Assembly: GCF_001403795.1 (NCBI RefSeq)
Contig: NZ_CXSU01000012.1
Coordinates: 27,757-91,756, forward strand
Reading direction: 5' to 3'
Source of the DNA: Jannaschia donghaensis
GTDB taxonomy: Bacteria > Pseudomonadota > Alphaproteobacteria > Rhodobacterales > Rhodobacteraceae
Length of the DNA: 64,000 nt
Positions within the stretch are counted from its first letter, which is position 1; each line of letters begins with the position of its first letter. The position numbers and the translations under genes are program-made. The notes below the pieces were generated by a model, which searched no databases, was not told the DNA's origin, and worked only from the letters and a program-made list of their open reading frames with translations. Below, one piece after another: positions 45,934 through 55,969 of this stretch.

Positions 45934-46560
45934 TTACCGCTTGCGATCGCGGCGTGACGACATCGGCTGGAACGCGACCGACACATGCGCCTCGCAATAG
46001 GGCTTGCCCGCCTGCACACCCAATCCGCAGAACCAGAACTTCTCGGTCGCGGGGTCGCCGATGGGCCATTTGCAGGTCCGCTCGGTCAATTCCATCAGGC
46101 TGATCTTCTTGGCCGTTCTTTCGACCGCGTTGACCTTGGCCAGCGCCTCGGGCGATATTTCGTTGGCCGACGGCTGCGGCGGCAGGGGCTGACCGGCCAT
46201 CAACGGCTTGCGCAGGGCGGTGATATTGTTGCCCGTCCGCGGCGGCACGGCCGCCATGGTGCGCGGCTCGTCGTCATCATCGTCTTCCACGACGGCGGGG
46301 GGCTCGGTCGTCTCCTCGGGCGTCTTGGCCTTGGGTTCGGGTTTTGCCTTGGGCTTCGCGGCCTTGGGCGCGGGGGCTGGCTTGGCATCGGCGACGGCGG
46401 GCTTATCGTCCGTGTTGCGGTTCGACAGGCCCAGGCGATGCACCTTGCCGATGACCGCATTGCGCGTCACGCCGCCAAGTTCCTTGGCGATCTGCGAAGC
46501 CGACGCACCGTCGCCCCACATCTTCTTGAGCGTCTCGACGCGATCGTCGGTCCAGGCCAT
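45934..46560 (-). CDS. gcrA: GcrA cell-cycle regulator
   Basis: 208 aa. The N-terminal MAWTDDRVETLKKMWGDGAS and the HTH ELGGVTRNAVIGKVHRLGLS define GcrA, the sigma70-associated alphaproteobacterial regulator that reads methylated GANTC sites and controls division and ctrA. A Lys/Pro/Ala-rich linker with an acidic run (EDDDDDEP) leads to the C-terminal polymerase-binding part CKWPIGDPATEKFWFCGLGV. AGGAGA precedes ATG 46560. Followed by a strong terminator. Confidence 0.96.
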   Translation of the reverse strand: MAWTDDRVETLKKMWGDGASASQIAKELGGVTRNAVIGKVHRLGLSNRNTDDKPAVADAKPAPAPKAAKPKAKPEPKAKTPEETTEPPAVVEDDDDDEPRTMAAVPPRTGNNITALRKPLMAGQPLPPQPSANEISPEALAKVNAVERTAKKISLMELTERTCKWPIGDPATEKFWFCGLGVQAGKPYCEAHVSVAFQPMSSRRDRKR

Positions 46561-46702
46561 GTGAATTCTCCTAACTGCTCGTCTGCCCCGTCGCGGTTGT
46601 TCGCTTGCGCACGTCCAGAAGGGGGTGGCGACGCCGGAGGAAGTGCTATTGTAAGCATCCCACGCGCCCGTCACAAGCGGTCGCCACCACAGAGAGGTCA
46701 GG

Positions 46703-47524
46703 ATGACACATATCGCGGACACACCGGCAGACGTGCAGCAGGGCGTGCGCCGGTTCGGGCTGGTGAATTGGCTGGGCATGTGGACGCTGGTGCAGCGCGA
46801 AGTGCGCCGCTTCGCCTCCGTCTGGACGCAGACCCTGCTGGCCCCGCTGATCACCGCGGGGTTGTTCCTGCTGGTCTTCACGCTGGCCGTCGGGTCCAAG
46901 CGCGGCGACGTCATGGGCCTGCCGTTCATTCATTTCCTGGCCCCCGGCATCCTGATGATGACCGTCATCCAGAACAGTTTCGCCAACGTGTCGTCGTCCA
47001 TCGTCATCTCCAAGGTGCAGGGCAACATCGTCGACACCCTGATGCCGCCGCTGTCGGCGACGGAGCTTCTGGTCGGATACCTGGCCGGGGGCGTCGTGCG
47101 CGGTATCGTCGTCGCGGTCGCCATTGCGCTGCTGATGTTCCCGCTGATCGGGCTGGGCGTGCAGAACCCGCTCATGGCCCTTGTCTGGGTCGTTCTGGGG
47201 GGCGCGTTTCTGGGATCGCTGGGCGTGATCGCGGGCGTTTTCGCCAACAAGTTCGACCAGATGGCGGCGATCACCAATTTCATCGTCACGCCGCTCAGCT
47301 TTCTGTCGGGCACCTTCTATTCCATCGAAGGGCTGCCGCCGGTGATGCAGGCGCTCAGCCATGCGAACCCGGTGTTCTATCTGATCGACGGCCTGCGCTC
47401 GGCGGTGCTGGGCGTCTCCGACAGCTCTCCGGTCCTTGGCCTCCTCGTCGTTTCCGGGTCCACGCTGGCGGTCTGCACGCTGGCGTGGTGGATGTTCCGC
47501 ACCGGCTACCGCCTGAAATCGTGA
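46703..47524 (+). CDS. ABC-2-type transporter permease
   Basis: 273 aa with six membrane helices; LVQREVRRFASVWTQTLLAP at the start and FVTPLSFLSGTFY-like ending (ITNFIVTPLSFLSGTFYSIE, then ANPVFYLIDGLRSAVLG) place it with NodJ/drug-export type ABC-2 permeases. No ATP-binding subunit is adjacent, which is unusual; it must be encoded elsewhere. AGAGG precedes the ATG. Its stop overlaps the GTG of the serine hydrolase gene. Confidence 0.93.
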   Translation: MTHIADTPADVQQGVRRFGLVNWLGMWTLVQREVRRFASVWTQTLLAPLITAGLFLLVFTLAVGSKRGDVMGLPFIHFLAPGILMMTVIQNSFANVSSSIVISKVQGNIVDTLMPPLSATELLVGYLAGGVVRGIVVAVAIALLMFPLIGLGVQNPLMALVWVVLGGAFLGSLGVIAGVFANKFDQMAAITNFIVTPLSFLSGTFYSIEGLPPVMQALSHANPVFYLIDGLRSAVLGVSDSSPVLGLLVVSGSTLAVCTLAWWMFRTGYRLKS

Positions 47525-48534
47525 TCCGCGCCGCGCTTGTCCTGCTGCTTTGCGCGGGGGCGGTGCAGGCGCAGGATGCGGTGTCCCTGCGGGACGCGGC
47601 GGACGACCTTGCCGCCATCGCCCCCGGCGCGGTCATCGGTGTCTGGACGCCCGACGCACAGCAGACGGGGTTCGCGGGCCTGCACTACGCCGACGGCCCG
47701 CCCCTGGACGGGACGGAGGCGTTTCACATCGGATCGTTGACCAAGGCGATGACCGCGACACTTGCCGGACGTCTGGTCGATCGCGACCTGATCGGATGGG
47801 ACACGACCATCGGTGACCTGTTGGAGGCTGACAAGGCCTGGCACGATGTCACCTTGGCCGACCTGCTGACCCACCGGTCGGGCATGGCGGCCAACATCCC
47901 GCGCCTTCGCGCCATCCTTCGCCCCACACGGCCCGCTTATGTCGCCCACATGCTGGGCCGACCGCCGGAGGGACCGCGTGGCGATTTTCTGTATTCGAAC
48001 GCGGGCTACGTCGTCGCCGGTGCCATGCTGGAGGCGGCGGGCGGAATGCCGTGGGAGGAGTTGATCCAGGCCGAGGTGTTCGGGCCGCTGGGCATGACGG
48101 GGGCTGGCTTCGGTCCGCCGAACGCGGTGTTCGGGCACACAACCGCTGGCAATCCGGTGCCGCCCGGGCCGCGTGCCGACAACCTGCCCGCGATGGGACC
48201 GGCCGGAACACTCCACGCGACCGCGACCGATATGCTTGCCTTTCTGGCGGCCCATGCGACCCGCACGCCGGACTACCTTCCGCCGGGCATCTGGGACAGG
48301 CTTCATACGCCGGTCGGCGATTACGCGATGGGCTGGGGCCTGCGCGACGGGGCGTTGGTTCACGCCGGGTCGAACACGTTGTGGTTCGCGCGCGTCCAAG
48401 TCGTGCCGGACCGCGCCGTCTTCGTCGCCATCAATCAGGCCGGCGCGGCGGCAGAGGCTGGAACGGCGCTGGCGCTGACGCGGCTTGCCGCAAGCGACCT
48501 TCCCGCCACGCCAGAAGACCCGCCCCCGCAATGA
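47521..48534 (+). CDS. exported serine hydrolase, beta-lactamase/penicillin-binding fold
   Basis: 337 aa from GTG 47521, overlapping the permease stop (GTGA). Signal peptide MIRAALVLLLCAGAVQAQ, then the SxxK nucleophile in HIGSLTKAMTAT near residue 72, LTHRSGM, the YxN motif FLYSNAGYVVAG near 158 and a C-terminal VHAGSNTLW. A class-C-like fold acting as esterase, DD-peptidase or amidase; true antibiotic resistance is not implied. The last 104 bases overlap the antisense end of the DMT-transporter gene. Confidence 0.92.
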   Translation: MIRAALVLLLCAGAVQAQDAVSLRDAADDLAAIAPGAVIGVWTPDAQQTGFAGLHYADGPPLDGTEAFHIGSLTKAMTATLAGRLVDRDLIGWDTTIGDLLEADKAWHDVTLADLLTHRSGMAANIPRLRAILRPTRPAYVAHMLGRPPEGPRGDFLYSNAGYVVAGAMLEAAGGMPWEELIQAEVFGPLGMTGAGFGPPNAVFGHTTAGNPVPPGPRADNLPAMGPAGTLHATATDMLAFLAAHATRTPDYLPPGIWDRLHTPVGDYAMGWGLRDGALVHAGSNTLWFARVQVVPDRAVFVAINQAGAAAEAGTALALTRLAASDLPATPEDPPPQ

Positions 48535-49333
48535 CCAGCGACGCGCCCACCGAGCCGATCGCGTTGGGGATCACCCCGAAGATCGCCGCGTCGTAAACGC
48601 CAGCGAAAACCAGTGTCATATAGACGAAAGGCGACACGAAGCTGGCATCGGCCCGCGCCATCGCATTGACGAAACAGAACTGCGCACAGGCCATCAAGCT
48701 GCCAAGCGCCACCATCGCGCCCCATTGCGCCGGGGTCGGCGTCTGCCACGTCGCGGCGGCCCCGACGGCGGCAAAGGCCAACCCGAAACAATTGTTCACG
48801 AACAGCAGTTGCAGCGGGCGCTCCCGTCCCGAAAGACGTTTGATCAGAATGACCTCCACGCCGTAGGCCAAGGCCGCCCCCAACGCGAAAAGGGCCCCCA
48901 CCTCGACCGTGCCCTCGCCGGGCCGCGTCAGCACCAGCGCGCCGATCAACGCGATGCCCGCCGCCAGCCATCGCCAGCGTCCTACACGCTCTCCGAGGAG
49001 GGGAATGGCCAGCATCATCGCGAAAACAGGGTTGAGAAAGCTGATCGCCGTCGCATCGCTGAGGGGGATGGCGGCGGCGGCGGCGAACATCAGCGTTACC
49101 CCAGTGAAGCCGAACGCCGAGCGCAGCGCGTGGGTGCGCAGATCGGGCGGCGTAAAGCGGGGACGCACCGCCGCAAGACAAGCCGTGATGGCCAGCCATG
49201 CGAACAGGAACCGGCCGAACGTCACCATGAAAGGCGGCAATCCCGGTCCAAGCGCATCCGTCCCCAACGCCTTCGCCAACAGCATCGTCGCCGCGATGAA
49301 AAGCGTCGCAACCAGCATGAACGCCACCGCCAT
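48431..49333 (-). CDS. EamA/DMT-family transporter
   Basis: 300 aa with ten hydrophobic helices in two EamA repeats (from MLVATLFIAATMLLAKAL, and LFALGAALAYGVEVILIKRL). Likely exports or imports small metabolites; substrate unknown. Starts 33 bases after argF on the same strand, so probably in the arg transcript. Its C-terminal 34 codons overlap the convergent serine hydrolase gene. Confidence 0.93.
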   Translation of the reverse strand: MAVAFMLVATLFIAATMLLAKALGTDALGPGLPPFMVTFGRFLFAWLAITACLAAVRPRFTPPDLRTHALRSAFGFTGVTLMFAAAAAIPLSDATAISFLNPVFAMMLAIPLLGERVGRWRWLAAGIALIGALVLTRPGEGTVEVGALFALGAALAYGVEVILIKRLSGRERPLQLLFVNNCFGLAFAAVGAAATWQTPTPAQWGAMVALGSLMACAQFCFVNAMARADASFVSPFVYMTLVFAGVYDAAIFGVIPNAIGSVGASLVIAGAGLLAWREGRLRQAASAPAPFQPLPPRRPD

Positions 49334-49365
49334 GCCGGGTCGCTGCGCGGCGGCGGGGGCTGGGG

Positions 49366-50292
<927 letters not shown>

Positions 50293-50367
50293 GGAAAAAC
50301 TCCGGGTGGAGAGCGCGGGGGGAATCTGCCCGCCCGACCTCCAAGAATGTTCAGAAGGCGAAGGCGA

Positions 50368-51546
50368 TCAGGCCGGGACCAGCGACGCCGCCGCGCGGTC
50401 GAGGCGGCGGAGCGCCTCTCGGATATCGTCGTCCGAAATATTGAGCGCAGGCAGCAGGCGCACCGTGTTGTCGGCCGCCGGCACGATGCAGGTATCCTGG
50501 CCATAGGCGGCCTGCACGACGTCCCCGGCGGGCACCTTGCACTTCAGACCCAGCATCAACCCCGATCCGCGCACCAGGTCGAACACATCCGGATGCGCGG
50601 CGACCAAACCCTCCAGACCCTGACGGAACAGGCCGGCCTTGCGCCGCACCTCCGACAGGAAATCCTCGGTCGCGACGATGTCCATCACGGCGTTGCCCAC
50701 CGCGCAGGCCAGCGGGTTGCCCCCATAGGTGGAGCCGTGGTTGCCGGGCTTCATGCCGGACGCCGCGCGTTCGGTCGACAGCAACGCGCCCAGCGGGAAG
50801 CCCCCGCCGATGCCCTTGGCGACCATCATGATGTCGGGCGTCACCCCCGCCCATTCATGCGCGAAAAGCTTGCCCGTCCGGCCCATGCCGCATTGCACTT
50901 CGTCCAGGATCATCAGCGCGCCGGTGTCGTCGCACAGATCGCGCAGACCCTTGAGGCATTGATCCGGCACCGGCACGATGCCGCCTTCGCCCTGCACCGG
51001 CTCCAGAATGACGGCGGCCACGTCAGGGGCCTTCATCGCCTGCGCCAGGGCGTCGTGATCGCCGAAGGGCAGATGGCGGAAACCGGGCAGCACGGGGCCG
51101 AAGCCGCCGATCATCTTCTCGGATCCGGCCGCGGCAATACCGGCGGAGGAGCGTCCGTGGAACGACCCCGTGAAAGCCAGGATCACATGACGCTCGGGTT
51201 GGCCCTTTTCGTGCCAGTACTTGCGCGCCATCTTGACGGCCAATTCGCAGGTCTCGGTGCCCGAGTTGGCAAAGAAGACCGTGTCGGCAAAGGTCTGTTC
51301 GACCAACTTCTCGGCCAGCGCCTCCTGCTGAGGGACGTGGTAGAGGTTGGAGGTGTGCCACAGCTGCCCCGCCTGCGCCGTCAGCGCCGCGGTCAGCGCG
51401 GGATGGGCGTGGCCCAGCACGTTCACCGCGATGCCGCCGCCCAGATCCAGAAAACGTCGCCCGTCCGCTTCCACCAGCCAAGAGCCCTCGCCCGAGACGA
51501 AGCTCAGGGGCGCACGGTTGTAGATGGGAAGGACGGCGGGGATCAT
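50368..51546 (-). CDS. argD: acetylornithine/succinyldiaminopimelate aminotransferase
   Basis: 392 aa class III PLP aminotransferase. Converts N-acetylglutamate semialdehyde to N-acetylornithine. Seen: ANSGTETCELAVKMARKYWH, ILDEVQCGMGRTG, and the PLP Lys in VAKGIGGGFPLGALL; NHGSTYGGNPLACAVG follows. AAGGAAAAGG precedes the ATG. First gene of argD-argF-(DMT transporter). Confidence 0.97.
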   Translation of the reverse strand: MIPAVLPIYNRAPLSFVSGEGSWLVEADGRRFLDLGGGIAVNVLGHAHPALTAALTAQAGQLWHTSNLYHVPQQEALAEKLVEQTFADTVFFANSGTETCELAVKMARKYWHEKGQPERHVILAFTGSFHGRSSAGIAAAGSEKMIGGFGPVLPGFRHLPFGDHDALAQAMKAPDVAAVILEPVQGEGGIVPVPDQCLKGLRDLCDDTGALMILDEVQCGMGRTGKLFAHEWAGVTPDIMMVAKGIGGGFPLGALLSTERAASGMKPGNHGSTYGGNPLACAVGNAVMDIVATEDFLSEVRRKAGLFRQGLEGLVAAHPDVFDLVRGSGLMLGLKCKVPAGDVVQAAYGQDTCIVPAADNTVRLLPALNISDDDIREALRRLDRAAASLVPA

Positions 51547-51716
51547 GGCCTTTTCCTTGGGTTAGATTGCGGAAGTCCGAGGCGTGACGGAATTCCGCGA
51601 TCCTGTCAATTCGGCGTGGGGCTGGCTTGATCACGCGGCCTTCACGCCCTTGTCACGTGACCGGTCGCGGTACTGGTGCTTCAAGGGTGCGACATTCTTG
51701 CATTCCGGAGAGCCCC

Positions 51717-52295
51717 ATGCACCGTCAGATCATCGCCGCCAGCGCGACCCTTGCCGCGACCCTCACCCTTGCGATGCCCGCCGCGGCGCAGGACACCTGC
51801 GCCATCGCCGAGGACCGGTTCGACATGGAGGAGGCCGCGGTCATCGCGCTCTACGATTGCATGTCGGAGCGGATGGTGACGGGGTACACCAAGGCCGGAC
51901 ACGAGATTGCGGGCCAGTACCGCGATTGGCAGGTCACCTCGACCCGCCCCGCAGTCGCCGGGCCGCACCAGAACCGTTTTCTCCAGACCTTCGTCAACGA
52001 CATCGCCGCCGGACAATACCTGAAATTCGAGGAAGACATCACCATGCCCGTCGGCTCGATCCTCGCCAAGGAAAGCATCGGCGGCAAGGACGGCGTGGCG
52101 CGCGTCGGGCCCCTGTTCATCATGGAAAAGGTCGCCGATGCGCCCGAATACGGCAACTGGGTCTATTCGGGCGTTCAGCCCAACGGCAAAGAGTTGAAGA
52201 TCAGCCAGAAATTCTGCCACGACTGCCACGGCGGCTACGATTATCAGGACAGCATGGGTTATCCGCTGGAAGAGGTGCGCCTGACGGCGAACTGA
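51717..52295 (+). CDS. cytochrome P460-like c-type haem protein, exported
   Basis: 192 aa. Signal peptide MHRQIIAASATLAATLTLAM, then a P460-type domain (RFLQTFVNDIAAGQYLKFEE, MPVGSILAKESIGG, LFIMEKVADAPEYGNWVYSG) ending in the haem-c site KFCHDCHGG near 166-171. Relatives oxidise hydroxylamine or bind NO as detoxifying enzymes, but many P460-fold proteins have no known job. GGAGAG precedes ATG 51717. Divergent from argD. Confidence 0.8.
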   Translation: MHRQIIAASATLAATLTLAMPAAAQDTCAIAEDRFDMEEAAVIALYDCMSERMVTGYTKAGHEIAGQYRDWQVTSTRPAVAGPHQNRFLQTFVNDIAAGQYLKFEEDITMPVGSILAKESIGGKDGVARVGPLFIMEKVADAPEYGNWVYSGVQPNGKELKISQKFCHDCHGGYDYQDSMGYPLEEVRLTAN

Positions 52296-52388
52296 TCGGT
52301 CCACCGCCCGGGGTCAGGGCGCATTTTGTGGTCCGGCGGTGCACGCCCACGTCTCGACAAGGGCGGCTCCGCCGGGCAGGTAAGGTGC

Positions 52389-53093
52389 ATGTGGCCCCGA
52401 ACCCGCGCCCTTTCCGTTCATCTTCTGACCGCCACCGGCGCGGTCTTTGCCATGTTCGCGCTTCTGGCGGCGGTGGAGACGGCATGGTCGTGGATGTTCC
52501 TGTGGTTGCTGGCCGCGCTTTTCGTCGACGGCATCGACGGCCCGCTGGCCCGCAAGTACGAAGTGACGCTGCACGCCGCGCGCTTTGACGGGGTGCTTCT
52601 GGATCTGATCATCGACTATCTGACGTATGTCTTCATCCCGGTCTATGCGCTCTATGCCTCGGGGTTGGTGCCTGGTTGGGCGGGGTGGGGCATTCTCACG
52701 GTCGTGCCCTTCGCCTCCGCGCTTTATTTCTGTGACACCCGTATGAAGACCGAGGACGCCAGTTTCGAGGGGTTTCCCGGCTGCTGGAACATGGTGGCCC
52801 TTACCGTCTTCATCCTGGAGCCGAACCCCTGGCTCACGCTGGTCGCGGCGATCCTGCTGTCGATTGCGATGTTCCTGCCGCTGCGCTTCGTGCATCCCGT
52901 CCGGACGCCGCAATGGCGCCCCGTGACGCTGGCGGTGACGACGCTCTGGATGGCGCTGGCCTTCACGGCCGCCTGGGGGGAATTCGGACTGGGACGACCT
53001 CTTGGCTGGGTCTTTGCAGCGGCGACGGTCTATCTTTTGTTGGCCGGCCTCGTGCAGCAGGCTTTCGCCCGTCTTGCCGTGGCGCGCGCCTAG
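52389..53093 (+). CDS. pcs: phosphatidylcholine synthase
   Basis: 234 aa membrane protein of the CDP-alcohol phosphatidyltransferase family. It joins choline to CDP-diacylglycerol, a bacterial PC route that does not need methylation of PE. The motif reads DGIDGPLARK and FDGVLLDLIIDYLTY; ALYFCDTRMKTEDASFEGFP and GCWNMVAL are specific to Pcs rather than PssA. ATG 52389 begins MWPRTRALSVHLLTATGA; the ribosome binding site is weak. Confidence 0.92.
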   Translation: MWPRTRALSVHLLTATGAVFAMFALLAAVETAWSWMFLWLLAALFVDGIDGPLARKYEVTLHAARFDGVLLDLIIDYLTYVFIPVYALYASGLVPGWAGWGILTVVPFASALYFCDTRMKTEDASFEGFPGCWNMVALTVFILEPNPWLTLVAAILLSIAMFLPLRFVHPVRTPQWRPVTLAVTTLWMALAFTAAWGEFGLGRPLGWVFAAATVYLLLAGLVQQAFARLAVARA

Positions 53094-53100
53094 ACCTGCA

Positions 53101-53451
53101 TCACAGATCGATTCCGCGATCGTCGATTGGGGGCAGCGCCGGTTCGGTGGGGGGCAGCGGATCGGTCAACGGTGTCTTGCGCCGGATGACGATGTCGCCA
53201 TTGGGCAGGATCTCCGGCGCATGGTAGGCGTCGAAATCCTCGACCACTTCACCCAGGCTGCGTTGCATCTCCTGCAGGAAGGGGGCCGCGTTCTCGGCCA
53301 GTTCGCCGAAATCGCGCAGCGTCGGCTCCATCTCCTCCATCAGGCCTTCCATGAACAGGCGCAGGCCCCGCTTCATCAGGCTGTCCTCCTCCTGCGCGGC
53401 GACGGGCAGGGCGGCGGTGGCGACGATCAGGGCGGTGGCGATGATTTTCAT
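53101..53451 (-). CDS. small exported protein of unknown function
   Basis: 116 aa: signal peptide MKIIATALIVATAALPVAAQ, an amphipathic helical stretch with many Met/Glu (SLMKRGLRLFMEGLMEEMEP), then a Pro-rich tail with ILPNGDIVIRRKTPL. Periplasmic by prediction. I recall such proteins in Rhodobacteraceae under uninformative names; no function. Same direction as the following nuclease-like gene, three bases apart. Confidence 0.75.
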   Translation of the reverse strand: MKIIATALIVATAALPVAAQEEDSLMKRGLRLFMEGLMEEMEPTLRDFGELAENAAPFLQEMQRSLGEVVEDFDAYHAPEILPNGDIVIRRKTPLTDPLPPTEPALPPIDDRGIDL

Positions 53452-53454
53452 CCC

Positions 53455-54465
53455 TCAAAGGTGGGTCGCCGGGCCGGTCAGGTCAAGGATGACGGGAAAG
53501 TGGTCCGACGCATCCAGCAAGGCGTCCCGCAGCGTCGCATCGGCCGCCACCTTGGGATCATCGAAGGGATGCAGGATGCGCCAGGCCGCACGGTCGCGCA
53601 GGCTGGAGCCGACCATGGCGAAATCCAGAAGCGCGTTCAGATAGCGCTTGCCGATATTGTCCCAGAACCGTGCGGTCGCGGGCAGGGCGGCCCCGATCCG
53701 CGCGGGCCGGGCGTTGGGATCGAACAGCGCGGTCGGACCGTCGCCCAACACGATTTCCACGCCCGAACGCCCGAACAGCGCCTCGAAGGTGTCAAGGCCC
53801 GGTCCGTCGTTGAAATCACCCGCCACGATCAGATCCCGCCCTTCGGCCAGCCGGGCATCGACCCGGCGGCGCAGCCAGATGCATTGCGCCAACTGCTTGC
53901 GCCGGTTCAGGATGTTGATCCGCAGCGCGTCCTCCGGCGTCGTGGCACCGTGCGCGGCCTTCGATTTGGCATGGACGCCGATCAGATGCAGCGGGCCGAT
54001 CGCCGTCTCCAGGTCCAATTCCAGCGGCGGCTTGGACCAGACCAGCTTTTCGGCCCGCAGATCGGTGTCCAGGTCCATGCCGAACACCCGGTCGAACCGG
54101 GGCGCTTCCGCCCCGTCTCCGGGCGCATGGCGGGGCGTGACGCGGTCCGGGTCGTACATCAGCGCGATTTCCTGACGCGTCTCGTTCGGAAAGCCCAGCA
54201 TCACGCGCGACGTGCGCAGCCCGGCCCAATCCGCGAACCGCTCCAGCGCGATCCGGGTGGACCGGCGCGGTCCGTCGTCGGGCGCCTCGATCACCAGCAG
54301 GGCATCGGCGTCGATGGCGCGCATCACCGCCGCGATGGCGTCCAGCTGCCGCGCCTTGGTGATCTCGTAGCGGGAGGTGGTCTGCGCGTCGTGGTCCAGA
54401 CTGTCGTCGTCGCCGAACAGGCGGTTGAACCATTCGACATTCCACGTCGCCAGACGCAGGGTCAT
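53455..54465 (-). CDS. endonuclease/exonuclease/phosphatase-family protein
   Basis: 336 aa EEP fold. ATWNVEWFNRLFG carries the metal-site Asn, LLVIEAPDD the next acid (Glu), GVHAKSKAAHG and VAGDFNDGPG the catalytic Asp-x-Asn, and DASDHFPVILDL the final Asp-His. Could hydrolyse DNA, lipid or phosphoesters; substrate unknown. No signal peptide. ATG 54465 overlaps the stop of the DnaJ/TerB gene (ATGA). Confidence 0.9.
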   Translation of the reverse strand: MTLRLATWNVEWFNRLFGDDDSLDHDAQTTSRYEITKARQLDAIAAVMRAIDADALLVIEAPDDGPRRSTRIALERFADWAGLRTSRVMLGFPNETRQEIALMYDPDRVTPRHAPGDGAEAPRFDRVFGMDLDTDLRAEKLVWSKPPLELDLETAIGPLHLIGVHAKSKAAHGATTPEDALRINILNRRKQLAQCIWLRRRVDARLAEGRDLIVAGDFNDGPGLDTFEALFGRSGVEIVLGDGPTALFDPNARPARIGAALPATARFWDNIGKRYLNALLDFAMVGSSLRDRAAWRILHPFDDPKVAADATLRDALLDASDHFPVILDLTGPATHL

Positions 54466-55142
54466 GCGGTGCCGGCCTGTATCCGTTCCCACGCGCGGTT
54501 GATGGCAACTAGACGCTTTTCGGCCAGCTTGACCGCTTCTTCGGGCAGGCCGCGCGCCATCAATCGGTCGGGATGGGTTTCGCGCACCGCCGCGCGCCAG
54601 GCGGCGCGAATCTCCTCCATTGGCGTGTCGGGGGTCACACCCAGCACGTCATAGCAGTCAGGCTCCACCCCCGGCACAAAGCGGGTGCGCAGCGACCGGA
54701 ACTCCCGCTCCGGCAGGCGGAAGATCTGGGCGACGCGGCTCAGGAAATCGTCCTCGGCCGGATGGTACGTTCCGTCGGCCATGGCGATGTGGAACAGGCC
54801 TTCCATCAAGTCGCGCAGGGTTTCGCGGTCGTCGCGGAACATCGCGCCGATGCGCCGGGCGTAATGCTCGAACCCGGCGACGTCGGTGCGGGCCAGGTCG
54901 AAGACCCGCGCGGCGTTGTCCACCTCCTCGGGCGGGATGACGAAGACCTCTCGGAAGGCCGACACCTCGTCGCGGGTGACCTGGCCGTCGGCTTTGGCCA
55001 TTTTCGCCGACAGGGCGATCACCGCGATGGTGAACGCGACGGAGCGTTCGGGCGGCGCGCGCATCCGGTCGAACAGGCCCGACAGCGCCTCACCGGGCGC
55101 GAGGCTTGCAAGAACTTCGAGGATGCGGGACCAAAGCGACAT
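54462..55142 (-). CDS. DjlA-like protein: TerB domain plus J domain
   Basis: 226 aa. Residues about 30-150 form a TerB-like helical domain (AFTIAVIALSAKMAKADGQV, ending MADGTYHPAEDDFLSRVAQI). The C terminus is a J domain (DCYDVLGVTPDTPMEEIRAA) with the HPD motif in RETHPDRLMARG near 189, which stimulates DnaK. Unlike E. coli DjlA there is no clear membrane anchor. First of a pair with the EEP protein and 10 bases from cobS. Confidence 0.92.
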   Translation of the reverse strand: MSLWSRILEVLASLAPGEALSGLFDRMRAPPERSVAFTIAVIALSAKMAKADGQVTRDEVSAFREVFVIPPEEVDNAARVFDLARTDVAGFEHYARRIGAMFRDDRETLRDLMEGLFHIAMADGTYHPAEDDFLSRVAQIFRLPEREFRSLRTRFVPGVEPDCYDVLGVTPDTPMEEIRAAWRAAVRETHPDRLMARGLPEEAVKLAEKRLVAINRAWERIQAGTA

Positions 55143-55152
55143 GGGGCGGACC

Positions 55153-55893
55153 CTAACCCGAAGTCAGCGCGACCAGAACCGCGATTTCCGACAATTGCTG
55201 CGTCGCCCCCAGCACATCGCCCGTCTGCCCCCCGATCTTGCGCCGCGCCAGAACGCCCATCCCCAGCGTCACGCCGATCACCGTCAGGCCCGCCACGATG
55301 CCGGACATCCCGGCGGGGACCAAGGCCGCAACCGCCAGCGCCACGCCGATGGCCACCCCCGACAGCGGCGGCACGCCCGACCCCCGCGACAGCCCGTCGG
55401 TGCGCGCGGGCGGCAGCCAGCGCATCAAGACCGCCATCGGCGCGCGACTGACCACGGCGGCGATGACCACGGCCAACGGGTTCAAAAGCAGGATGGCCGT
55501 CGCGATCAGGGACCACCGGATCGTCAGCGACAGGACCAGCGCGATGACGCCGTACGCCCCGATGCGGCTGTCGCGCATGATCTCCAACCGCCGCTCGGGC
55601 GTGAACCCGCCCCAGAATCCGTCTGCCATGTCGGCCAGGCCGTCTTCGTGCAACGCCCCGGTCATCGCGATCAGCGCCAGCAGGGTCAGCGCCGCGACCG
55701 CCGGCGGTGAAAGACCCAGCCACAGCGCGCCAAGGCCCAGCATGCTGGCCAGTCCCGCCACCACGAGGCCCGTCAGCGGCCAGGCCCAGGCCGCATCGGC
55801 CGCCGCCGGTGTGGGCGTGCCCCGGACCGGCAGTCGCGTCAGCAACATGAAGGCCGAGATCAGGTCCGAAAGGACGCGGGCGCGTGGGGGCAT
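55153..55893 (-). CDS. cobS: adenosylcobinamide-GDP ribazoletransferase
   Basis: 246 aa membrane enzyme (CobS/CobV) that joins adenosylcobinamide-GDP to alpha-ribazole in the last step of B12 assembly. [11 protein letters not shown], the acidic metal site [15 protein letters not shown] near residue 85, [20 protein letters not shown], and [13 protein letters not shown] near the C terminus are diagnostic. Shares a 76-base divergent promoter region with cobT. Confidence 0.97.
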   Translation of the reverse strand: MPPRARVLSDLISAFMLLTRLPVRGTPTPAAADAAWAWPLTGLVVAGLASMLGLGALWLGLSPPAVAALTLLALIAMTGALHEDGLADMADGFWGGFTPERRLEIMRDSRIGAYGVIALVLSLTIRWSLIATAILLLNPLAVVIAAVVSRAPMAVLMRWLPPARTDGLSRGSGVPPLSGVAIGVALAVAALVPAGMSGIVAGLTVIGVTLGMGVLARRKIGGQTGDVLGATQQLSEIAVLVALTSG

Positions 55894-55969
55894 GTCGTTC
55901 CTGCACTGGAGGTTCGCGTGCCGCTCGCTTATCGCTCGGAGCGACAACGGTAAAGCGAAGAGACCCCGG

